Both the position numbers and the translations under genes were made by a program. The notes under the pieces were generated by a model. That model was given only the letters and a program-made list of their open reading frames with translations. It had not been told where the DNA came from and did no database searches. From positions 62,001 through 126,000 of the forward strand of contig NZ_FWFP01000004.1 in NCBI RefSeq assembly GCF_900172215.1: 64,000 nt of DNA. Reading direction: 5' to 3'. The stretch comes from Ruegeria meonggei. Its GTDB lineage: Bacteria; Pseudomonadota; Alphaproteobacteria; Rhodobacterales; Rhodobacteraceae. Shown one piece after another: positions 35,589-43,084 of this stretch (its first letter is position 1; every line of letters starts with the position of its first letter).

Positions 35589-36385
35589 GCCCCGAAGACC
35601 ACGCCCGTGCCGCCGCTGACTTGCTGCAAGCGGAACAAAACCGCGAACAAATCGGCTTGCTGACCCTGCGCCACCCTGAAATGGGAATGGACGACGCGTA
35701 TCAGGTGCAAAACGCTCTGTATCACCAAAAACTGGCAGCCGGGCGCAAGGTGATCGGATGGAAGATCGGCCTGACATCAAAGGCAATGCAATACGCGTTG
35801 AATATCGACATTCCCGATAGTGGGATTTTGTTCGATGACATGATCTTTGATCATGGGGGCACAGTTCCGGCTAACCGCTTCATTCAGCCCCGGATAGAAG
35901 CGGAGATTGCCTTTGTAATGAAATCGCCTGTGGGTGGCGCGGATGTTAACCGCGAGGATATCATCGCCGCAACGGACTATGTCGTCCCATCGATTGAAAT
36001 CCTTGACACGCGTATCCAACGCGTTGACCCCCAGACTGGCAAGGCCCGCACCGTCTATGACACGATCAGCGACAATGCCGCCAACGCGGGCATTGTTCTG
36101 GGCCGGGAACGCCACGCAATTGATGCCTTCGATCTGTGCTGGGTTGGCGCGCTGACCTTTCGCAATGGCGAGATTGAGGAAACCGGGCTTGGTGCCGGGG
36201 TTCTGAACGACCCGGTCGAAAGCGTGGTCTGGCTGGCCCGGCGCATGGCGCAATACGGTCAGAGCATTGAGCCCGGGCAGGTGATCCTGTCGGGCAGTTT
36301 CATCCGCCCTGTGGAATGCCCATCGGGCACCGCCATCCAGGCTGATTTCGGGCCTTTCGGGGCGGTCGATATTAATTTTGCATAA
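35585..36385 (+). CDS. hpaH: 2-oxo-hept-4-ene-1,7-dioate hydratase HpaH
   Basis: The 266-residue hydratase of the MhpD/HpaH family adds water to 2-oxo-hept-4-ene-1,7-dioate. The conserved GRKVIGWKIGLTSKAMQ (about residues 48-64), QPRIEAEIAFVMKSPV (metal-binding Glu pair, about 102-117) and PGQVILSGSFIRPVEC near the C-terminus fit the family. I start at ATG 35585 because it overlaps the preceding stop by four bases like the other genes in this operon. A longer frame adds nine residues with no better site. Confidence 0.92.
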   Translation: MSPEDHARAAADLLQAEQNREQIGLLTLRHPEMGMDDAYQVQNALYHQKLAAGRKVIGWKIGLTSKAMQYALNIDIPDSGILFDDMIFDHGGTVPANRFIQPRIEAEIAFVMKSPVGGADVNREDIIAATDYVVPSIEILDTRIQRVDPQTGKARTVYDTISDNAANAGIVLGRERHAIDAFDLCWVGALTFRNGEIEETGLGAGVLNDPVESVVWLARRMAQYGQSIEPGQVILSGSFIRPVECPSGTAIQADFGPFGAVDINFA

Positions 36386-36398
36386 AGGAGCGCCGCAC

Positions 36399-37175
36399 AT
36401 GCCCGCGCCAAAGAACAATTTCAAGGCGGCGCTGAAAGCCGGGACACCTCAGATCGGGTGTTGGATCGCGATGGCGAATACCTATGCTGCCGAGATTGCT
36501 GCGACTGCCCGGTTCGATTGGCTGCTGGTAGACGGCGAGCACGCGCCAAACGACTTACGGTCTATCCTGGATCAGGTGCGGGTGATCGAAGGATCGGGCA
36601 GCACCCCTGTTGCGCGTTTGCCGATTGGCGAGACCTGGATGATCAAGCAGTACCTGGATGCCGGGGTACAGAACCTTCTGGTCCCCATGGTCGAAAGCGG
36701 CGATCAGGCAAGGGCCCTTGTCCGGGCTGTTCAATATCCGCCTCATGGCGTGCGCGGCGTGGGTTCATCGCTGGCGCGCGCCTCGCAGTTTGCGGCGATA
36801 CCGGACTATCTGAAAACGGCCGATGAGCAGATTTGCCTGCTGGTGCAGGTGGAAAACCGACTGGGGTTGAGTGCGCTGGACGATATCCTGACCAGCGATG
36901 TGGACGGGGTGTTCATCGGTCCTGCTGATCTGGCCGCCGATATGGGCCACATCGGCAATGCCGGGCATCCCGACGTGGTCGAGGCTGTTTTGGACGCGAT
37001 AACCCGCATTGTGGCAGCGGGCAAAGCGGCGGGTATCCTGACCCTTGATCCGGACATGCAACGCAAATGTCTGGAACTTGGGGCAAGTTTTGTAGCCACA
37101 AACATCGACGTCACTCTGTTTGCAAATGCCCTGCGCGGCGCGGCCGAGGCCGGGCTGGCTTTGGTACCGGACTAA
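36399..37175 (+). CDS. hpaI: 4-hydroxy-2-oxo-heptane-1,7-dioate aldolase HpaI
   Basis: The 258-residue class II aldolase splits the hydrated intermediate into pyruvate and succinate semialdehyde. The HpcH/HpaI motifs are visible: FDWLLVDGEHAPNDLRSI (about residues 37-54, with the catalytic His), PVARLP, VQVENRLGLSALDDIL with a metal-binding Glu (about 149-165) and DGVFIGPADLAADMG with a metal-binding Asp (about 169-183). The start at 36399 follows an AAAGGAG site; a frame starting at 36378 overlaps the preceding gene and lacks one. It is the last gene of the hpa operon. A succinate-semialdehyde dehydrogenase is not seen next to it. Confidence 0.92.
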   Translation: MPAPKNNFKAALKAGTPQIGCWIAMANTYAAEIAATARFDWLLVDGEHAPNDLRSILDQVRVIEGSGSTPVARLPIGETWMIKQYLDAGVQNLLVPMVESGDQARALVRAVQYPPHGVRGVGSSLARASQFAAIPDYLKTADEQICLLVQVENRLGLSALDDILTSDVDGVFIGPADLAADMGHIGNAGHPDVVEAVLDAITRIVAAGKAAGILTLDPDMQRKCLELGASFVATNIDVTLFANALRGAAEAGLALVPD

Positions 37176-37189
37176 ACCGCATCTGACGT

Positions 37190-37245
37190 TGCAAAGACGG
37201 CATTTGCCAGAAAACACAGCGTCAGTTTTGCCGTTTGCAAAACGC
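37190..37245. terminator. Nested inverted repeats between hpaI and a convergent gene
   Basis: TGCAAAGACGGCA (37190-37202) pairs, apart from two extra bases, with TGCCGTTTGCA near 37229-37239, and AGCGT-TTTTGC pairs with GCAAAACGCT in the same stretch. These overlapping repeats between convergent genes probably form a bidirectional terminator. Confidence 0.4.
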
Positions 37246-37294
37246 TGTTGATCGACTGGCCCGGGCATGCCGTCTTTTATCTTTGATTCTGGTA

Positions 37295-37723
37295 TCACGC
37301 GGACACTAGTCTCGCCTCGGGCCGCGGTTTGCAGGACAACAGGATCAACGCCAAAAAGGACAAGTTCAGAACCACGTTCATTGGCGCTCCGACCAGAACT
37401 GAAGCTGTACTGTCGGTCACAAACCACGTCCACGCTGTGCAGCGTGCAACTTTGGCGGCCGAGTCGGCCGAGATTGAGGCGACATAGGTCCCCAGCGCCC
37501 ATTGCATCGCACCAAGCCCGACGGTCAACCCGCCCGAAATGCCCAGCAGCAAAGGCGTGGGAACGGCTAATTCTGGCGGGACGTCGTGAAGGGGCCAATA
37601 AGCCACCTGAAGGAATACATGGGCCGCGGGGTGCAGCGCGGGCAACGCCGCAAGGGCAAACAGAATACCCGTGGCAGCCAAAACCCCTCCGGCGAAACGC
37701 ATTGCTGATTGTTGTTGTGTCAT
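37295..37723 (-). CDS. Small integral membrane protein, unknown function
   Basis: The 142-residue protein has four predicted membrane segments (about residues 8-28, 45-65, 68-85 and 115-135). The sequence between segments carries HDVPPEL and GAPMNVVLN motifs resembling small DoxX-like or DUF-type four-helix proteins, but I do not recognise the family with confidence. The start at 37723 has GAAGGAG about seven bases upstream; a longer frame adds a basic stretch without a site. It is divergent from an XRE regulator, with a perfect palindrome between them, so it is probably that regulator's target. Confidence 0.7.
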   Translation of the reverse strand: MTQQQSAMRFAGGVLAATGILFALAALPALHPAAHVFLQVAYWPLHDVPPELAVPTPLLLGISGGLTVGLGAMQWALGTYVASISADSAAKVARCTAWTWFVTDSTASVLVGAPMNVVLNLSFLALILLSCKPRPEARLVSA

Positions 37724-37778
37724 GTGATTCTCCTTCGTATGCCCTCCTTTCTTGCGCGCCACATTGGGGCCAAAGCAA

Positions 37779-37793
37779 TTACCTCAGAGGTAA
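37779..37793. promoter_or_regulatory. Perfect palindrome TTACCTC-A-GAGGTAA
   Basis: A perfect 7-1-7 palindrome lies in the 105-base gap between the divergent membrane protein (start 37723) and the XRE regulator (start 37829). It is a strong candidate operator for that regulator, since it could be contacted from both promoters. Binding itself is inferred. Confidence 0.65.
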
Positions 37794-37828
37794 GTGATTT
37801 CTGTCGGGTCCACTGTTAGGGTCGCCTC

Positions 37829-38593
37829 ATGACGCCCTATCCAAATATGCTGAAAGAATGGCGCAAGCGCCGCCGGATGAGCCAACTGGATCTAGCGGTC
37901 GAGGCTGAGGTCAGCGCGCGGCACATCTCCTTTCTCGAAACCGGCCGTTCCAAACCCAGCCCCGACATGATCCTGCATCTGTCAGAGGTCATGGAACTGC
38001 CGGTCGATACCCGAAATCAGATGATGCGCGCCGAAGGGTTCGCACCCAGATACGCGGCGACGCCCTTTGATGACAGTACAATGGCCCCAATCAGGGATGC
38101 GGTCGATTGGACGCTGAAACGACACGACCCCTATCCCGGGATGGTGCTGGATAGGCTCTGGTCTGTCGTAAAGCTGAATGAAGGGGCGCAGCGGCTGTTT
38201 GCTCCGCTGGGTCTGTCCGAGGGACAGAGCCTATTGGATCTTTTGGCGCACCCGATGATGCCAAGTGTCGTGGAAAACTGGCCTGAGGTTGCGCACCATA
38301 TGATGCTTAGGCTGCGGGCTGAAAGTGCAAATGTCGGGGGGATGCCCGAATTGGATGCTGCCGCACAGGCCCTGGCCTCACAAGCCAATAGCCGGTCCGA
38401 TGCTGCATTAGGCCCAACTGTGCCGACTGTATATCGTTTTGGGAACCAGCGCCTGTCCCTGTTTGGCACGATTGCTCATTTCAGCACGGTCACGGACGAA
38501 ACGCTGGACGACCTGAAGATCGAGTTGTTTTTCCCCGCCGATGCGGAAAGTGCCGCGATTCTGGCAACGTTGTCCGGCAAACCACAAAGCTAA
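37829..38593 (+). CDS. XRE regulator with MmyB-like ligand-binding domain
   Basis: The 254-residue protein has an N-terminal HTH (about residues 5-60: LKEWRKRRRMSQLDLAVEAE and RHISFLETGRSKPSPDMIL) and a C-terminal MmyB-like domain (about 85-250, with PYPGMVLDRLWSVVKLNEGA and FGNQRLSLFGTIAHFSTVTD). MmyB-type domains in actinobacteria and proteobacteria bind small hydrophobic ligands. It is divergent from a four-helix membrane protein and precedes a MATE exporter, so it may respond to a membrane-active compound. The palindrome at 37779-37793 is its likely site. Confidence 0.88.
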   Translation: MTPYPNMLKEWRKRRRMSQLDLAVEAEVSARHISFLETGRSKPSPDMILHLSEVMELPVDTRNQMMRAEGFAPRYAATPFDDSTMAPIRDAVDWTLKRHDPYPGMVLDRLWSVVKLNEGAQRLFAPLGLSEGQSLLDLLAHPMMPSVVENWPEVAHHMMLRLRAESANVGGMPELDAAAQALASQANSRSDAALGPTVPTVYRFGNQRLSLFGTIAHFSTVTDETLDDLKIELFFPADAESAAILATLSGKPQS

Positions 38594-38675
38594 CGCCCGC
38601 CGGTCAAGCTGCGCTGAGGTATCTGGACGGGTGATTGCAATTGCCCTACAAGCGGTACAGTCAAACCGTCCCAAT

Positions 38676-38724
38676 AAGGACCAAACTCATGGTTTTCACG
38701 TCGCAGGGCTGAACAGCCTTTTTT
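38676..38724 (+). promoter_or_regulatory. Possible leader peptide and attenuator before the MATE gene
   Basis: AAGGA (38676-38680) is spaced eight bases from ATG 38689, which opens a seven-codon frame (MVFTSQG, stop 38710-38712). The stop lies inside a hairpin, GGCT-GAAC-AGCC (38707-38718, extendable by two pairs), followed by TTTTTT (38719-38724). A short translated frame ending inside an intrinsic terminator is the layout of translation-coupled attenuation. It could equally be just the terminator of the XRE gene with a chance ATG. Confidence 0.4.
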
Positions 38725-38759
38725 GAAGCGGAGCGATACCTCCACCACGCGATTTTTAC

Positions 38760-38777
38760 GTCGGGCGCTGGCCCGAC
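38760..38777 (+). promoter_or_regulatory. Hairpin abutting the MATE ribosome-binding site
   Basis: GTCGGGC-GCTG-GCCCGAC is a perfect seven-base-pair stem with a four-base loop. It ends one base before AGGTGA, the ribosome site of the MATE gene starting at 38787. A GC-rich stem this close to the Shine-Dalgarno site would be expected to modulate translation or protect the 5' end of a processed mRNA. Confidence 0.5.
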
Positions 38778-38786
38778 AGGTGAACC

Positions 38787-40118
38787 ATGACTGACCTTAC
38801 CTTTAACCCGCAGGCGTCGACACGCGCCGAATTCTGGCCGCTGATCCAGCTGGCCGTTCCCTTGATGGTGGGATTGGCGGCTGCCCTATTAATCGGCGTC
38901 GTTGACACTGTGATGATCTCTCCTCTGGGAACAGTGCCGCTTGCTGCTGCAGGCGTGACCACAGCCGTTTTGATCATATTGATTTCCGCGCTCTGGGGCG
39001 TGATTACCGCGATTTCAGTGCGGATCAGCCAGGCCGAAGGCGCCCGGGATCCTGCGCGCGTTGCCCTTGCTTTGCGCAGCGGGATGTTGATGTGCCTGCT
39101 GGGCGGTGGCGGCGGGGCGGCGCTGATGTGCGTACTGTTCCCCTTGCTGGGACCCTTGGGACAACCGCAAGAGGTTCTGGGCATTCTCTTGCCCTACTGG
39201 ATGTCGATGGCGATCTGGATCATCCCGTTTACGCTGTTTTTCGGCCTCAAAGCTCTGTTCGACGCAGTAGGGCGGCCCTGGACTGCGGTGGCATTGTCCT
39301 ATCTTGGGGTGTTGATCAACGTGCCGGCCAATTACGCGTTTATCCATATCTTTGATCTGGGGATTCTGGGTGCGGGTTTGGCGAGTATCCTGTCGCAATG
39401 CGTTTCACTTGGGGCGGCCTGCCTTGTTCTGCTTTACACACCCGGGCTGGCAGCTTTTCGTCAGCGGGTCGCCGTGACCTGGACAGATGTCTGGGCACAA
39501 ACCAAAGACGCGCTGCCACTTTGCATCGGCTATGCGGGCGAAGGTGGTGCCTATGCCGTCGTTGGCCTGATGATGGGCTGGTTGGGGGCCGAGGCACTGG
39601 CAGCGCATCAGATCGTCAACGCGCTGGCTGGGCTGGCCTATATGATACCACTTGGTATGGCAGGTGCTGCTTCAATCCGCGTCGGGTTGGCCGTTGGCGG
39701 AGGCAGCCGGTCGCGCCTGCGCCCGATCCTGAAAGCGTCATTTGTCATGGTGACCCTCTGGCAAGTCCTGGCCGCTGCCCTGTTCATTGCCGCCGGACGC
39801 TTGATGGCCGAGACGATGTCGAACGACCGGGCAGTAGTTGAACTGGCGGCGACCTTGTTCATCGTTGTGGCGCTGTTGCAGGTGGCCGACGGGGTACAAG
39901 GTACCGCCTTGGGGGCACTCAGGGGTATGTCCGACATGAACCTGCCAACTTTCATAACGCTTACCGCTTATTGGCCCCTGGCGCTGCCGGCAAGCTATGG
40001 GCTTGGGTTCGTTCTGGGCTATGGGGCGGTTGGGATCTGGATCGGATACTTGCTGGGTCTTTTGGTGGCCGCGGTCGCGCTTCCGGTACGGTTCTGGATG
40101 TTGACGAAAGAGCCATAG
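38787..40118 (+). CDS. MATE family efflux transporter
   Basis: The 443-residue exporter has about twelve membrane segments in two six-helix halves. The N-terminal half has the family pattern LAVPLMVGLAAALLIGVVDTVMI (residues ~21-43 in two parts), and GAVGIWIGYLLGLLVAA lies near the C-terminus. MATE pumps expel cationic drugs and metabolites in exchange for Na+ or H+. It lies 194 bases after an XRE regulator, with a terminator-like element and a ribosome-site hairpin in between. Two strong hairpins follow its stop. Substrate unknown. Confidence 0.9.
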   Translation: MTDLTFNPQASTRAEFWPLIQLAVPLMVGLAAALLIGVVDTVMISPLGTVPLAAAGVTTAVLIILISALWGVITAISVRISQAEGARDPARVALALRSGMLMCLLGGGGGAALMCVLFPLLGPLGQPQEVLGILLPYWMSMAIWIIPFTLFFGLKALFDAVGRPWTAVALSYLGVLINVPANYAFIHIFDLGILGAGLASILSQCVSLGAACLVLLYTPGLAAFRQRVAVTWTDVWAQTKDALPLCIGYAGEGGAYAVVGLMMGWLGAEALAAHQIVNALAGLAYMIPLGMAGAASIRVGLAVGGGSRSRLRPILKASFVMVTLWQVLAAALFIAAGRLMAETMSNDRAVVELAATLFIVVALLQVADGVQGTALGALRGMSDMNLPTFITLTAYWPLALPASYGLGFVLGYGAVGIWIGYLLGLLVAAVALPVRFWMLTKEP

Positions 40119-40146
40119 TTTGACTCCTATCCCCTAGTAGGAATCG

Positions 40147-40170
40147 CCTGGCGGAAGTGGTGCCGCCAGG
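40147..40170. terminator. Perfect hairpin downstream of the MATE gene
   Basis: CCTGGCGG (40147-40154) pairs perfectly with CCGCCAGG (40163-40170) around an eight-base loop. It lies 29 bases after the MATE stop. No U-tract follows; the second hairpin immediately downstream does most of the likely work. Confidence 0.5.
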
Positions 40171-40173
40171 AAT

Positions 40174-40215
40174 GCGGCCAACCCGACCTCCCTTGGGTTG
40201 GCCGCCTCAGTTTTC
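40174..40215. terminator. Strong terminator between MATE and crotonase genes
   Basis: GCGGCCAACCC (40174-40184) pairs perfectly over eleven bases with GGGTTGGCCGC (40195-40205), and CTCAGTTTT follows. This is the strongest hairpin seen in the window and sits between convergent genes. It is probably an intrinsic terminator for the MATE gene and may also serve the opposite operon. Confidence 0.7.
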
Positions 40216-40282
40216 TGGCCAGATCCTTCCAGGATGCCGAAAGACACAATTGCAGCTATAGGTGCACAACCTAAGACACCGT

Positions 40283-41062
40283 CTATTTACCCTTCCAGAC
40301 GGGGTCGCGTTTCTCTGAAAAGGCGCGGGCGCCTTCCAGTTGGTCTCCGCTTGCGTAAAGAGTATCAACACTGCGCAACTGGCGCTTGGTAATGCGGTTC
40401 ATGGCATCCTGAAAATTACTGTCTTCGGCGTCCCGCACGATATCCTTGATTGCGGCATAAACCAGCGGAGGGCCCGAGGCCAACAGACGGGCCAGTTCCC
40501 AAGCGCGGGCCATCAGTTGATCCGATGTGATGATCTCGTTGACCAAACCCCAGCGGTTGGCCTCGGTCGCGTCAAACCAGCGCCCGGTCAACAGCAACTC
40601 CATTGCGATGTGGTATGGGATGCGTTTGGGCAGTTTCACGCTGGCTGCATCAGCAACAGTGCCCGAGCGGATTTCCGGCAAGGCGAATGTGGCATGCTCG
40701 GCGGCCAGGATCATGTCGGCTGACAGGGCCAGTTCCAACCCACCACCACAAGCGATACCGTTGACGGCTGCGATGATCGGCTTGTTCATGTTGCGCAGTT
40801 CCTGCAGGCCGCCAAAGCCGCCAACACCGTAATCCCCATCGACGGCATCCCCGTCAGCGGCGGCTTTCAGATCCCAGCCTGGGCAAAAGAACTTCTCGCC
40901 TCCGCCGGTCAAAATGGCCACGCGCAGGTCCGGATCATCGCGGAAACCGGCAAAGACCTCGCCCATGATCCGGCTGGTGGCCAGGTCGATGGCGTTGGCC
41001 TTGGGCCGGTCCAGCGTCACCTCAAGAATTGCCCCTTCACGGCGGGTTTTGATCGGGTCCAT
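40283..41062 (-). CDS. Enoyl-CoA hydratase family protein, CaiD-like
   Basis: The 259-residue crotonase-fold protein closely resembles carnitinyl-CoA dehydratase (CaiD), which interconverts crotonobetainyl-CoA and carnitinyl-CoA. Shared stretches are ILEVTLDRPKANAID (residues ~13-27), FRDDPDLRVAILTG (~40-53), FFCPGWDLKAAADG (oxyanion-hole region, ~58-71), the NGIACGGGLELALSAD segment (~99-114) and the C-terminal AFSEKRDPVWKGK. One catalytic Glu in LPEIRSGTVAD matches the CaiD position. It is the last gene of a minus-strand operon with an acyl-CoA synthetase and an acyl-CoA dehydrogenase. Other branched or trimethylammonium acyl-CoA substrates remain possible. Confidence 0.85.
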   Translation of the reverse strand: MDPIKTRREGAILEVTLDRPKANAIDLATSRIMGEVFAGFRDDPDLRVAILTGGGEKFFCPGWDLKAAADGDAVDGDYGVGGFGGLQELRNMNKPIIAAVNGIACGGGLELALSADMILAAEHATFALPEIRSGTVADAASVKLPKRIPYHIAMELLLTGRWFDATEANRWGLVNEIITSDQLMARAWELARLLASGPPLVYAAIKDIVRDAEDSNFQDAMNRITKRQLRSVDTLYASGDQLEGARAFSEKRDPVWKGK

Positions 41063-41065
41063 ATC

Positions 41066-43075
41066 TCAGGCCTTTCTGATGAGGGCATCCACTGCGACAG
41101 CCGTATCTGGCGTGCAGAGGAGCGGATTGATTTCAACCTCGCCAAGCGTGTCGGCATTTTGCATGACATAGGCCTGAACGGCCTGAACAGCGCTGATAAT
41201 CGCATCCATATCAGCCGCGGGCTGGCCTCGATAGCCCGTCAAAAGCGGTGCGATGTTCAATGATCCAAGTGCGACGCGGATGTCATTGGCCGTGCTGGGC
41301 ACCAGCAGGGACACGGTATCGCGCAATATCTCGGTCCTCACACCACCTGCGCCCAGTGTCAGGACAAACCCGTGCGCCAGGTCGCGAACCACACCGATTA
41401 GCAACTCGACCACGGGTCCGGTGATCATTTCTTCGATCAGAATTTCTTCGGTGCCGATGTCCCTGGCAACATCGGCGACGTCTGCAGCCGATACGCCCAG
41501 ACGCACGGCCGCATGTTCGGATTTATGTGCCAACCCTACGCCTTTCACGGCGAACGGCGCTTGCAACTTTTGCACAGCGTCGCGCGCCTCGACAGCGTCG
41601 CGAACGGTACGGTGTTGCGGAATAAGCAATCCGCATTCCGCCAGGGCTTGCTTGGCTTGCGCCTCGGTTAAGGTTGTTGTGGCATCGACCTTGCCAGGTA
41701 AACAGATTGGGTCGGTGGCCGGCGCCGATATTTGCGTCGCCGCGCGTGTGGCGGACAAAGCCTCTCGAAGGCCCATCAGCGGGACAACTCCGCCGGTCAT
41801 CAACTCTTGCGCAACAGTGTCAGGCAGAAGCTCGGGCAGAGTGGCGGCAACGGCAAATCGCGCGCCCGTTTCAGCGCGCACTCTCAGCGCGGCCTGTGTG
41901 GCACAGGCCCAGTCCGCCGGGTCGGTGGTTGGGTAGTCAACGATCGAGACCGTCAGGTGGATATCGTCGCCGGTCATCCCGGACCACGCCCGCGCCATCG
42001 CCTCTTCGTCACGCCAGATATAGGTGTGATAGTCCAACGGGTTACTCAGCGCGACCATCGGCCCCAACGCGTCTCGTAGACGGGCTTTCTTGTCTTGGTT
42101 CAGGTGTGGAAAGTTCAGGCCAGTTCCAACCACCATATCCGCGATCAAGCTGGCCTCACCCCCCGAACAGCTGATCGAGGCGATGTTGCCGCCCGGCAGC
42201 GGGCCATAGCAGTGCAACAGTTTCAGCGCTTCCAGAAACTCAGGCAGGGTCGACAGGCGCGGTATGCCCAAACGCGCCAGCAGCGCCTGCGCCCCGGCAT
42301 CACTACCAGCCAAAGACGCGGTGTGGGATACAGTCGCCGCCTGCGCCTGTTCAGACGCACCAACCTTTAAGGCGATCAACGGGATGCCTTTGTCATGAGC
42401 TTTGGCAGCCAGTGCCTCCCATTCGCGAATGTCCTTGAACCCTTCGACGTGCAAGCCCACAGCTGTGACGCGCGGGTCATCGATCAGGGATGCGGCGATC
42501 TGAGCCTGACTGGTTTGCGCCATGTTTCCGCAGGTCACCATATAGGCAATCGGCAGACCTCGTTTTTGCATGGTCAGATTGATCGAGATATTCGAGCTTT
42601 GCGTCAGTATCGCAACGCCCTTGTCTACAGGCGTCGCCCCGTGTTGATCCGGCCATAACAATGCCCCGTCGAGCGCATTGATGAACCCATAGCAATTTGG
42701 CCCCAAAATCGGCATGTCACCAGCGGCTTTGATCAATTGATCCTGCAGCGCGCCGCCTGTGACATCCTCTGCCGTGGCCTCGGAAAAGCCCGAGGCAAAA
42801 CACACCGCACCTCCGGCACCCATACGCGACAGAACTTGCACCGCCTCAATCGTGGCATGACGATTGATGCCGATAAACACTGCATCGGGGGCTGCGGGCA
42901 GATCTTCAAGACGGGCATAGGCTTGATGCCCTGCCACTTCGTTCGCCTTCGGGTAAACCGGCCAGATTTGACCGGAATATCCCATACGCTCGGATTGCAG
43001 AACAACCTGTTGGCACCAGGCACCGCCGCCAATGACGGCAATGGAGTTCGGGCGAAGTAGTCGGGTCAGATTCAT
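41066..43075 (-). CDS. ADP-forming acyl-CoA synthetase (acetate-CoA ligase family)
   Basis: The 669-residue protein has the domain order CoA-binding (about 5-130), succinyl-CoA-ligase-like (about 145-450) and ATP-grasp (about 465-665). In the second domain, ATVSHTASLAGSD holds the likely phospho-His; in the third, APFAVKGVGLAHKSEHAAVRL and LIEEMITGPVVELLIGV are ATP-grasp stretches. These enzymes make acyl-CoA with ATP yielding ADP and phosphate. The neighbours suggest carnitine or a related betaine as the acid. The ATG at 43075 is preferred; a GTG at 43081 is possible. It is separated from the CaiD-like gene by three bases. Confidence 0.85.
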   Translation of the reverse strand: MNLTRLLRPNSIAVIGGGAWCQQVVLQSERMGYSGQIWPVYPKANEVAGHQAYARLEDLPAAPDAVFIGINRHATIEAVQVLSRMGAGGAVCFASGFSEATAEDVTGGALQDQLIKAAGDMPILGPNCYGFINALDGALLWPDQHGATPVDKGVAILTQSSNISINLTMQKRGLPIAYMVTCGNMAQTSQAQIAASLIDDPRVTAVGLHVEGFKDIREWEALAAKAHDKGIPLIALKVGASEQAQAATVSHTASLAGSDAGAQALLARLGIPRLSTLPEFLEALKLLHCYGPLPGGNIASISCSGGEASLIADMVVGTGLNFPHLNQDKKARLRDALGPMVALSNPLDYHTYIWRDEEAMARAWSGMTGDDIHLTVSIVDYPTTDPADWACATQAALRVRAETGARFAVAATLPELLPDTVAQELMTGGVVPLMGLREALSATRAATQISAPATDPICLPGKVDATTTLTEAQAKQALAECGLLIPQHRTVRDAVEARDAVQKLQAPFAVKGVGLAHKSEHAAVRLGVSAADVADVARDIGTEEILIEEMITGPVVELLIGVVRDLAHGFVLTLGAGGVRTEILRDTVSLLVPSTANDIRVALGSLNIAPLLTGYRGQPAADMDAIISAVQAVQAYVMQNADTLGEVEINPLLCTPDTAVAVDALIRKA

Positions 43076-43084
43076 GGTCACGGC

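Noticed and set aside
36765-37778. A 337-codon minus-strand frame across hpaI and the downstream membrane protein
   Set aside because: It overlaps two better-supported genes and has shadow-like composition; the 142-residue membrane protein in another frame has a good ribosome site.
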